Shown here one piece after another: positions 1 to 5,179 of a DNA stretch of 5,904 bases. The translations under genes and the position numbers were made by a program. Origin of the DNA: JAVBMB01 sp031552995. Its GTDB lineage: Bacteria; Bacillota; Clostridia; Oscillospirales; Butyricicoccaceae. The stretch covers positions 1 through 5,904 of the forward strand of contig JAVBMB010000094.1 of the NCBI GenBank assembly GCA_031552995.1. The letters are read 5' to 3'. The notes beneath the pieces were generated by a model. It did no database searches, was not told the DNA's origin, and saw only the letters and a program-made list of their open reading frames with translations. Each line of letters opens with the position of its first letter. Position 1 is the first letter of the stretch.

Positions 1-608
1 GCAAGACGCGCGACGACGCGCGCCATACAATCATGCCCGACCGCATAGAAGCCGCCACATATATGTGCGCCGTCGCGGCGTGCGGCGGGAAGATAGCCAT
101 AGAAAATGCCGAGCCGGCGCATATCGGTACGATAATATCTAACCTTACCGAGGCGGGGTGCGACATAAAAATTGCCGGACGTTGCATTAAAATAGAAAAC
201 GAGCGCCCCATCAAAGCAATGCCGCCGATACGGACAATGCCGTATCCCGGCTATCCGACGGATGCGCAGGCGCAGATGATGGCGTCTGCCTGCACTGCCC
301 GCGGGACGACCGTGTTCCTCGAAAACATATTCGAAAACCGCTTTCGCCATGCCGGAGAGCTGATGCGAATGGGTGCCGACATCAGGATTTCAGGGCGTGC
401 CGCCGTCGTCACGGGCGTTTCCAGGCTGCACGGCGCGCAGGTGTGCTGCACGGATTTACGCGGCGGGGCCGCCCTTGTCATAGCGGCGCTGGCCGCCGAA
501 GGTGAGAGTAAAATAACCGATATATACCACATTGACCGTGGCTACGAGGCAATGGAAAAAACAATCTCGGCGCTTGGCGGCAATATCCAAAGAATAATCT
601 CGGGCTAA
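1..608 (+). CDS. murA: UDP-N-acetylglucosamine 1-carboxyvinyltransferase (MurA), 3' part
   Basis: MurA transfers enolpyruvate from PEP to UDP-GlcNAc, the first committed step of peptidoglycan synthesis, in the cytoplasm. The gene runs in from the left edge: the first full codon is at 3, and the in-frame ATG at 33 is an internal Met in the family motif around MPDRIEAATY, not a start. About 201 residues remain of the usual 415-430, so roughly the first half, including the PEP-binding catalytic Cys/Asp loop, lies outside. Seen in the remainder, numbered from the ATG at 33: PTDAQAQ with the conserved Asp77 (E. coli Asp305 equivalent), ENRF with Arg103, TDLRG with Asp141 and Arg143, and YHIDRGYE with Arg169, which are active-site or substrate-binding positions in the EPSP synthase/MurA fold. 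The C-terminus is complete, ending in a normal stop. It is followed after 30 bases by ftsQ on the same strand, consistent with co-transcription. Clostridia often carry two MurA paralogues; which one this is cannot be told here. Confidence 0.97.
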   Translation, partial: KTRDDARHTIMPDRIEAATYMCAVAACGGKIAIENAEPAHIGTIISNLTEAGCDIKIAGRCIKIENERPIKAMPPIRTMPYPGYPTDAQAQMMASACTARGTTVFLENIFENRFRHAGELMRMGADIRISGRAAVVTGVSRLHGAQVCCTDLRGGAALVIAALAAEGESKITDIYHIDRGYEAMEKTISALGGNIQRIISG

Positions 609-638
609 AAATCCGTATGCAAAAAAAGGGAAGTGTAA

Positions 639-1469
639 ATGGCAACATCGAGCAGCGAAAGAAAAAGAAGGCGCAGGCGCCGACGGGGTAAAAGCCGCGG
701 TGCCGGCGTTGTATTGACTTTTTTAGCCGTGATTCTCATCATAGGGGCAATAATTGCCGCGGTCACAGTGTTCTTCAAAATACGCACGGTCAATCTCGAG
801 GGGCAGACCGCTTACCCCAAAAACGGCATAGTTGACGCGTCGCAAATAGAAGCCGGCAAGAATATGTTCCTCTTCAACAAGTTTGCCGCCATATCGCGTA
901 TATTCGCGCAGTACCCGTATCTCGACGAAATATCAATCCGCCGCAAGCTGCCTGATGTCGTTGAAATAATCGTGACCGAATGCACGCCTGTCGCGGTGCT
1001 GCATTCGATGTCCTCGTGGGAGATTAAGCCCGCAAAAGGTGATGAGCCTGCCGAAATCAGGACGGCGGACGAGTATTATATAATTGATATCAAGGGAAAA
1101 CTGTTGGAAAAAATTGCATACGAGCAGGCGGCGGGGCAGCGTGTTGTCGAGGGAGTCGACCTTCTTGCCCCAGAAGTAGGAAAATATGCTGTTTTTGCCG
1201 ACAATCAAAAAGAAAAACCGCTATTTTTAGTATTGAATAGTGCAATAGATAATGATATACTACTAAATATAGGTGCAGTAGACCTTTCGGAGACATACAG
1301 CATCAGCTTTAAATATATGGATCGTTTTACAGTCAAGATTGGCACAACGGAGGATCTTGATAAAAAGATCAGGTTTGCTCAGCTTGTCATCAGGGACAAG
1401 CTTGGCCCGCAGGATCGTGGTACGATAGACGTCACAGACGTCCAGACCGTAATATTCCGGGCTGATTAA
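639..1469 (+). CDS. ftsQ: Cell division protein FtsQ/DivIB
   Basis: Bitopic septal membrane protein that bridges early and late divisome proteins with FtsL/DivIC and FtsB. The 276 residues fit the family. Visible parts: a very basic cytoplasmic tail (residues 8-20, including seven Arg in a row at 10-16), one membrane helix at about 22-46, a POTRA domain at about 47-119 (the FKIRTVNLEG start, then LPDVVEIIVTECTPVA, is the usual pattern), and a beta domain containing YYIIDIKGKLLE at 145-156, like the family's ID..G segment. The start at ATG 639 is supported by an AAAGGGAAG purine-rich ribosome binding site at 625-633. It sits between murA and ftsZ, the usual neighbourhood in the division/cell wall cluster; ftsZ follows after 26 bases. 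Bases 1180-1290 are clearly more AT-rich than the rest of the gene. Overall sequence similarity in this family is low, so the call rests on architecture, the POTRA pattern and context; firm at family level. Confidence 0.92.
   Translation: MATSSSERKRRRRRRRGKSRGAGVVLTFLAVILIIGAIIAAVTVFFKIRTVNLEGQTAYPKNGIVDASQIEAGKNMFLFNKFAAISRIFAQYPYLDEISIRRKLPDVVEIIVTECTPVAVLHSMSSWEIKPAKGDEPAEIRTADEYYIIDIKGKLLEKIAYEQAAGQRVVEGVDLLAPEVGKYAVFADNQKEKPLFLVLNSAIDNDILLNIGAVDLSETYSISFKYMDRFTVKIGTTEDLDKKIRFAQLVIRDKLGPQDRGTIDVTDVQTVIFRAD
1233..1261 (+). promoter_or_regulatory. Candidate internal promoter for ftsZ inside ftsQ
   Basis: A TTGAAT -35-like hexamer (1233-1238), a 17-base spacer and a TATACT -10 (1256-1261) preceded by TGA, giving an extended -10. 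The predicted start is near 1268, about 230 bases upstream of the ftsZ start. It lies in the AT-rich island of ftsQ. Separate ftsZ promoters within upstream division genes are well known in other bacteria; use of this one is inference. Confidence 0.45.
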
Positions 1470-1484
1470 TTCTTTAACTTACAC

Positions 1485-1489
1485 GGAGG
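1485..1489 (+). promoter_or_regulatory. Ribosome binding site that fixes the ftsZ start
   Basis: GGAGG lies six bases before ATG 1496. The alternative in-frame TTG at 1490 directly abuts this site and would have no spacer, so the ATG at 1496 is the start. Confidence 0.9.
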
Positions 1490-1495
1490 TTGCTT

Positions 1496-2713
1496 ATGAG
1501 CTTTGCATTCGAGTTTGGCGGTGAAAATGTCGTCGCCATCCGCGTCATCGGTGTCGGCGGCGGCGGCGGCAATGCCATAAATCGCATGATATCCAGCGGC
1601 GTCAGGGGAGTAGACTTTATCGCTATAAACACCGACAAACAGGTGCTGAACTTTTCGTCTGCCACAATAAAGCAGCAGATAGGGGAGAAAATCACAAAAG
1701 GGCTCGGAGCGGGCTCGAACCCCGAGATTGGCCGCAAGGCCGCGCAGGAGAGCGAGGATGAAATCCGTAAACTGCTCGATGGAGCTACGATGGTATTCAT
1801 CACGGCCGGCATGGGCGGAGGTACTGGCACAGGCGGCGCGCCGATTATCGCGCAGGTTGCGAAGGACATGGGTATTCTCACGGTCGGCGTCGTTACGCGC
1901 CCGTTTTTGTACGAGGGCAAACAGCGGATAGAGCAGGCCAACATGGGTATATCCGACCTTAAGGAGAAAGTCGACGCGCTTGTCGTCATCCCCAACGAGC
2001 GTCTCAAGCACGTCAGCGAGCAGAAAATCACGCTCGTTAATGCGTTTGAGATTGCCGACAATGTGCTGTGCCAGGCGGTGCAGAGCATAAGCGAGCTTAT
2101 GACCGTCCCCGGCCTTATCAATCTCGATTTTAATGACGTTGCCACGATTATGCGCAACGCCGGATACGCCCACATGGGCGTCGGGCGCGCCTCCGGCAAG
2201 GACAAAGCTGCCGCCGCGGCCCGCATGGCTATCGAAAGCCCGCTGCTCGAGACGTCTATCAACGGCGCCCGCGGTGTGCTGCTCAACATCACAGGCGCTG
2301 CCGATATGGGCTTCGACGAGGTTGAGCAGGCCGCGACGATGGTGCAGGAGGCCGCGCACCCCGAGGCGCATATCATATTCGGCGCCGCCATTGACGAGAG
2401 CATGGATGACGAGATCCGCATCACGGTCGTCGCCACCGGGTTCGATTCCAAGCCGACGGTTCTGCCGGTCAATGCCTCCGCGCAGACTTACAGCCCGCAG
2501 CCCGAGAAGGAGCAGCCCGCGATGCCGCCGCCCAATGTCAAGGTTGGCATTGTCAACCCGGCCGACTTTCTGCGCGGTGTAAACGGCGCGTCAAACGGCG
2601 AAGCTTCGCCGCAGCCCGCCGCCGAACCGGCAGCCGACAAAAAACCGGCCGGAGACCCCGAGGACGAGGACACATTCGAGTCTATCCTCAAGATATTTAA
2701 AGAGCGCTCATAG
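1496..2713 (+). CDS. ftsZ: Cell division GTPase FtsZ
   Basis: Tubulin-like GTPase that assembles the cytokinetic Z-ring at mid-cell and recruits the divisome. The 405 residues start at ATG 1496, chosen from the GGAGG spacing. Visible: VIGVGGGGGNAINRM (17-31), the phosphate-binding tubulin signature GMGGGTGTGGAP (105-116), VVTRPF (132-137), and the T7 synergy loop NLDFNDV (209-215) with catalytic Asp211 and Asp214, so polymerisation-coupled GTP hydrolysis should be intact. The globular core ends near residue 320 (VVATGFD). A proline-, alanine- and acid-rich linker follows. The C-terminal end is unusual: the typical DIPxFLR-type conserved peptide that binds FtsA/SepF is not at the terminus. A similar VNPADFLRG stands at 353-361, and the protein ends in an acidic stretch and DTFESILKIFKERS (392-405). 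No ftsA lies between ftsQ and ftsZ. No spoIIGA/sigE follows, unlike the common Bacillus arrangement; an unusual intergenic element follows instead. Confidence 0.99.
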   Translation: MSFAFEFGGENVVAIRVIGVGGGGGNAINRMISSGVRGVDFIAINTDKQVLNFSSATIKQQIGEKITKGLGAGSNPEIGRKAAQESEDEIRKLLDGATMVFITAGMGGGTGTGGAPIIAQVAKDMGILTVGVVTRPFLYEGKQRIEQANMGISDLKEKVDALVVIPNERLKHVSEQKITLVNAFEIADNVLCQAVQSISELMTVPGLINLDFNDVATIMRNAGYAHMGVGRASGKDKAAAAARMAIESPLLETSINGARGVLLNITGAADMGFDEVEQAATMVQEAAHPEAHIIFGAAIDESMDDEIRITVVATGFDSKPTVLPVNASAQTYSPQPEKEQPAMPPPNVKVGIVNPADFLRGVNGASNGEASPQPAAEPAADKKPAGDPEDEDTFESILKIFKERS

Positions 2714-2733
2714 TATTTACATATACCGGCGTT

Positions 2734-2762
2734 AAGGAGGGAATGCATCGCGTTCCCTCCTT
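2734..2762. repeat. Left terminal hairpin after ftsZ
   Basis: AAGGAGGGAA (2734-2743) pairs perfectly with TTCCCTCCTT (2753-2762). A T-G wobble and two G-C pairs extend it to 13 pairs with an ATC triloop (2747-2749). It begins 21 bases after the ftsZ stop but has no T-run behind it, so it is not a classical intrinsic terminator. It could still stabilise the 3' end of the ftsZ mRNA. Confidence 0.75.
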
Positions 2763-2827
2763 CGGCTTGTCAAAGAGCTTTCGGCTCTCGGGCTGTAACA
2801 TTGGCGGAAAGAACTGCCTCGGCAATT

Positions 2828-2869
2828 TTTTAAAAGCTTACGGGACGTGAATCCCCGTAAGCTTTAAAA
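2828..2869. repeat. Strong internal hairpin of the intergenic element
   Basis: AAAGCTTACGGG (2833-2844) pairs perfectly with CCCGTAAGCTTT (2854-2865) around a 9-base loop. Past a bulged A at 2832, TTTT (2828-2831) pairs with AAAA (2866-2869), giving 16 pairs. It is followed by AAAAG on the + strand, not by a T-run. On the - strand it is followed by TTTTAAAAAA-like sequence, so a leaky terminator for leftward transcription is possible but weak. Confidence 0.7.
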
Positions 2870-2974
2870 GCAGCATCTTTACCGAAAATCGTTCAGGCCG
2901 AAACATGCCGCTTTTTTTGACGTCGGGACGGCGTGATTTTGGGTAAAGGACAGATGCCTTTTTCGACAGTATTT

Positions 2975-3000
2975 ACTGGGGATGCGATGCATTCCCCAGT
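2975..3000. repeat. Right terminal hairpin after xth
   Basis: ACTGGGGA (2975-2982) pairs with TCCCCAGT (2993-3000) and TGC (2983-2985) with GCA (2989-2991), with one bulged T at 2992 and a GAT triloop. Read on the - strand it shares the core GGGAATGCATCGC with the left hairpin. It lies 27 bases beyond the xth stop and has no T-run on either side. Confidence 0.75.
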
Positions 3001-3027
3001 TAATAATCGCACAAAACAGGCTATCCG

Positions 3028-3783
3028 CTAAAAATCAATTTCAAGCCCAACAGGGCAGTGGTCACTGCCAAAGACCTGCGGCATAATCCACGCGTCGCTT
3101 ATTAGCACGGCCGCGCGGCAGGATACAAGGAAATAGTCGATGCGCCACCCGGCGTTGCGCTCCCTCGCCCCGCCCATATAGGACCACCAGCTGTACGCGC
3201 CGGTAATGTCACCGTTGACGTAGCGGAACGAGTCGACAAACCCGCTGTCAATCAGCATGCCAAGCTTTTCGCGCTCCTGCGGGGTAAATCCGGCATTATG
3301 TACGTTCGGCTTCGGGTTTTTCAGGTCAATCTCGCGGTGCGCCACATTCAGGTCGCCGCATATCACCACCGGCTTTTCGCTGTCCAGCCGCGTCACGTAT
3401 TGACGAAAGGCGTCATCCCACTCCATTCGGTAGTCTAGCCTGCGCAGCTCGTCCTGCGAGTTCGGAGTGTACGCGGTTACAAGGTAAAAATTGCCATAGT
3501 CGGCGCAGATGACCCGCCCTTCGGTGTCGTGCCTAGCATCGCCGATGCCAAATGAAACGCTGAGAGGCTGCCTCCGTGTGAACAGCGCCGTGCCTGAGTA
3601 CCCTTTGCGCTCGGCGCTGTTGAGGTGTATATCATAACCGCCGAAGTCAAGCTCCAGCTGTCCCTGCTGCATTTTTATCTCCTGCAGGCATATCGCGTCG
3701 GGCGCAGCCTCGCGCATAAAATCCGCAAAACCCTTGCCCATGCAAGAGCGCAGTCCGTTCACATTCCATGATATCAGTTTCAA
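3028..3783 (-). CDS. xth: Exodeoxyribonuclease III / AP endonuclease (ExoA, Xth)
   Basis: Mg-dependent nuclease that cuts the DNA backbone 5' of abasic sites and trims 3' ends in base excision repair. The 251 residues match the full length of the Bacillus ExoA type. All signature residues of the endonuclease/exonuclease/phosphatase fold are visible: SWNVNGLR with Asn7, LQEIK with metal ligand Glu35, YTPNS with Tyr105, GDLNVAH with Asp144 and Asn146, WRIDYFL with Asp216, and GSDHCPV with Asp241 and catalytic His242. The start is a TTG (3783-3781) giving residue 1 directly before KLISWNVNG; GGAGG at 3796-3792 lies eight bases upstream and supports it. The stop is TAG. It follows the AI-2E-type permease gene by only 16 bases, with its ribosome binding site in that gap, so the two are very likely co-transcribed and probably translationally close. 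The functional link with the permease is not obvious. The gene is convergent with ftsZ. Confidence 0.97.
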   Translation of the reverse strand: MKLISWNVNGLRSCMGKGFADFMREAAPDAICLQEIKMQQGQLELDFGGYDIHLNSAERKGYSGTALFTRRQPLSVSFGIGDARHDTEGRVICADYGNFYLVTAYTPNSQDELRRLDYRMEWDDAFRQYVTRLDSEKPVVICGDLNVAHREIDLKNPKPNVHNAGFTPQEREKLGMLIDSGFVDSFRYVNGDITGAYSWWSYMGGARERNAGWRIDYFLVSCRAAVLISDAWIMPQVFGSDHCPVGLEIDF

Positions 3784-3791
3784 AATGCTGT

Positions 3792-3796
3792 CCTCC
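3792..3796 (-). promoter_or_regulatory. Ribosome binding site for xth (TTG start)
   Basis: GGAGG on the - strand, eight bases before the TTG at 3783. No ATG or GTG close by in frame would keep the conserved KLISWN N-terminus, so TTG is the likely true start. Confidence 0.8.
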
Positions 3797-3799
3797 GAA

Positions 3800-4873
3800 T
3801 CATTTCCAAAGCTTTATCCGTCCGGTTTCGTGCAGATGAATCAGACATATTACAACGAGCGGCACAAGAAACATCCCGGCAAAACCGGCCAGACGGAAGC
3901 CAAAATACACGCACATCAGTGAGACAAACGGGTGCATTCCAAGCTGTGTGCCGACTACATGCGGCTCAAGCGTGTTGCGCACAATCAGCACAAGCGCGTA
4001 CAGCGCGCCCATGGCGGCCGCGTGCTTAAAGTCGCCGCCAATCAGGTTTATCAGCGCCCACGGTATCAGGATAGTGCCGGCGCCAAGTATCGGCAGCGCG
4101 TCGACCAAGGCGATAATAACCGCAATCAATACGGCATACGGCTGACGGAATATGAAAAAGCCGACGCAAAGTATTGCAAATGTGACGCAAATTAATATTC
4201 CCTGCGCTTTTATCCACCTAAACAGCGATGACGACAGATACGACCGCAGATCGGTAATGCTGTCATACAGCTTTGTGCTCATCTGGCGCCGCAAAAACGT
4301 CGAAATAGCGCTTCGCTCCCCGGTCAAAAAATACGTCGCGACAAAAATGAATACAAGTGAGATTATCATCGACGGCACAAACGACGCCGCGGATGTCACA
4401 GACGAAAACACGCCGCTGACGCTTATTTGAGGCAGCGACAGGCTGCCAAGCCATGACTCAAGCGAAAACATCGGCGCGTCGCGAAGATAAGCCGGCAGAT
4501 GCTTGAAAATATCATCGAAAAACACTTGTGCTCCGTCAAGCTGCTCGAGAACCGACTCGGCGATTGACGGCAGTGAGTTGACGAGCTGCACCGCCTCGTA
4601 CACAAGCGTCGAAATAATAAGATAGCACAGCCCGACGGCCAGTGTAACGGTCAGCAGCGTAAACACCGCCGCCGTCAGCTTCCGGGGGAAACGCAGCTTC
4701 TTGCACAGATAATCTACAGGTTTTAGAATAATTGCCGACAGCACATATGCGATAATAAGAGGAAAGACCCATTTCAGCGCATACTTAAAGCCGAGATATA
4801 ACGCAACGCAAATAAGCGCGGCGTAGAGAAGTTGCAGCAGAAAGTTAATATATTTGTTCGGGTGAAGCGTCAT
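3800..4873 (-). CDS. AI-2E family transporter, YtvI-like membrane protein
   Basis: Polytopic inner-membrane protein of the AI-2E exporter/permease superfamily (includes PerM, TqsA and the sporulation protein YtvI). The chosen start gives 357 residues, a usual length. Visible: two N-terminal hydrophobic segments (about 11-30 and 36-50), a third at 67-92, a soluble region of about 70 residues (93-163), a helix at 166-184, and a cluster of hydrophobic segments from 225 to the end. The family hallmark DALPILGAGTILIPWA is at 258-273, followed by LEPHVVG and FGFRLAGFAGMFLVPL. Substrates in this family range from signalling molecules to ions, so none can be assigned. A clostridial YtvI role in sporulation is plausible but not shown. 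The start is ATG 4873: GGAGG (4884-4880) lies six bases upstream, and a TATAAT box (4912-4907) would place transcription start near 4900. That excludes the longer reading from TTG 4918. It is the first gene of a leftward pair with xth. Confidence 0.93.
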   Translation of the reverse strand: MTLHPNKYINFLLQLLYAALICVALYLGFKYALKWVFPLIIAYVLSAIILKPVDYLCKKLRFPRKLTAAVFTLLTVTLAVGLCYLIISTLVYEAVQLVNSLPSIAESVLEQLDGAQVFFDDIFKHLPAYLRDAPMFSLESWLGSLSLPQISVSGVFSSVTSAASFVPSMIISLVFIFVATYFLTGERSAISTFLRRQMSTKLYDSITDLRSYLSSSLFRWIKAQGILICVTFAILCVGFFIFRQPYAVLIAVIIALVDALPILGAGTILIPWALINLIGGDFKHAAAMGALYALVLIVRNTLEPHVVGTQLGMHPFVSLMCVYFGFRLAGFAGMFLVPLVVICLIHLHETGRIKLWK

Positions 4874-4879
4874 CGCAAG

Positions 4880-4884
4880 CCTCC
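4880..4884 (-). promoter_or_regulatory. Ribosome binding site that fixes the AI-2E gene start
   Basis: GGAGG on the - strand, six bases before ATG 4873, in almost the same setting as the ftsZ start (CACGGAGG in both). It favours this start over the upstream TTG at 4918, which has no such site. Confidence 0.85.
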
Positions 4885-4906
4885 GTGACGTCATTTTCTG
4901 ATTTGT

Positions 4907-4912
4907 ATTATA
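4907..4912 (-). promoter_or_regulatory. -10 box of the leftward AI-2E/xth promoter
   Basis: A perfect TATAAT on the - strand, about 34 bases before ATG 4873, predicts a leader of roughly 27 bases. No good -35 hexamer lies at 16-18 bases upstream, so the promoter may be weak or depend on an activator. A second, poorer candidate is CTGACA with a 17-base spacer and TATTTT a little further upstream. Confidence 0.4.
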
Positions 4913-4948
4913 CATCAATATAGTCGAAAATAACAGTGATTTGCTGCA

Positions 4949-4968
4949 TTGTCAGAATAATCTGTCAA
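4949..4968. promoter_or_regulatory. Operator-like inverted repeat in the divergent control region
   Basis: TTGTCAGA-ATAA-TCTGTCAA: the arms match at seven of eight positions as TTGnCAGA/TCTGnCAA around a 4-base centre. It sits about 49-68 bases upstream of the predicted leftward start. It could be a binding site for a dimeric regulator. The left arm also resembles a -35 hexamer (TTGTCA), with TATTAT 19 bases on (4974-4979), for rightward transcription. Confidence 0.35.
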
Positions 4969-5025
4969 AAAGTTATTATGTTCGTAAGAAATACGGAAAA
5001 TCCATTATAAACCAATTATTATTTC

Positions 5026-5055
5026 TTCCCACAAGAGGTGCGGTTGTGATATAAT
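5026..5055 (+). promoter_or_regulatory. Extended -10 promoter for rlmB
   Basis: TATAAT at 5050-5055 preceded by TGA (5047-5049) forms a consensus extended -10. The -35 region is weak (TTCCCA, 5026-5031, 18-base spacer), as is usual when the extended element is present. The predicted start near 5062 leaves a leader of about 118 bases before ATG 5180. No known riboswitch or T-box pattern is recognised in that leader. Confidence 0.55.
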
Positions 5056-5179
5056 ATTTTGGTATATAGGGTTTACTGTCGCTCGGCGTCAGTTTTACAA
5101 AGACGAAAGTAGCCTTACGAAAATGGTGTCGGCCGGCCGCGCGCGATGTGGCCTTATATTCGATGCCGGTGAGGTGTGT

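Larger units (their letters stand above)
2732..3003. repeat. Palindrome-bounded intergenic element (BIME/MITE-like or structured RNA)
   Basis: This fills nearly all of the 314-base gap between the convergent ends of ftsZ and xth. The two ends are imperfect inverted repeats: TTAAGGAGGGAATGCATCGC at 2732-2751 and, on the opposite strand, TTAACTGGGGAATGCATCGC at 3003-2984, 17 of 20 identical. Each end is itself a hairpin (2734-2762 and 2975-3000). Inside are a short hairpin (2774-2788), a 16-bp hairpin (2828-2869) and a long-range inverted repeat (2877-2890 with 2935-2948, 13 of 14 matching) enclosing a further 5-bp hairpin (2920-2934). No transposase is encoded. TTAA at both edges could be a target duplication, but being palindromic and short it proves little. 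Alternatives are a structured non-coding RNA or an elaborate bidirectional transcription end. No copy elsewhere can be checked from this window. Confidence 0.5.

Noticed and set aside
1079..1084. Perfect TATAAT inside ftsQ
   Set aside because: No acceptable -35 and no TG extension; likely the Tyr-Ile coding sequence by chance.
1466..2472. Two long open frames antisense to ftsZ (about 300 and 330 codons)
   Set aside because: They lie wholly opposite a certain gene, show no recognisable domain, and are expected from the strong GC codon bias of ftsZ on its other strand.
2743..2850. A 35-codon open frame (ATG 2743, stop 2848-2850) with AAGGAGG just upstream
   Set aside because: The site is only two or three bases from the ATG and is locked in the left terminal hairpin. 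The frame crosses hairpins and has no recognisable features, so it is more likely an accident of the palindrome.
2896..2918. T-run (2912-2918) behind GGC/GCC as an intrinsic terminator for ftsZ
   Set aside because: The stem is only three or four pairs with an 8-base loop; too weak to call.
2712..2976. 9-base direct repeat AGTATTTAC at 2712-2720 and 2968-2976
   Set aside because: It is short and AT-rich, expected by chance at this scale, and the second copy lies inside the element, so it does not behave as a target-site duplication.
4871..4918. Longer start of the AI-2E gene at TTG 4918
   Set aside because: It would overlap the TATAAT box, has no ribosome binding site, and a well-placed GGAGG precedes ATG 4873.
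4874..5179. Possible tRNA, riboswitch or small gene in the divergent gap
   Set aside because: No cloverleaf, T-box or known aptamer pattern and no frame with a ribosome binding site was found; the gap is best explained as promoters plus leader.
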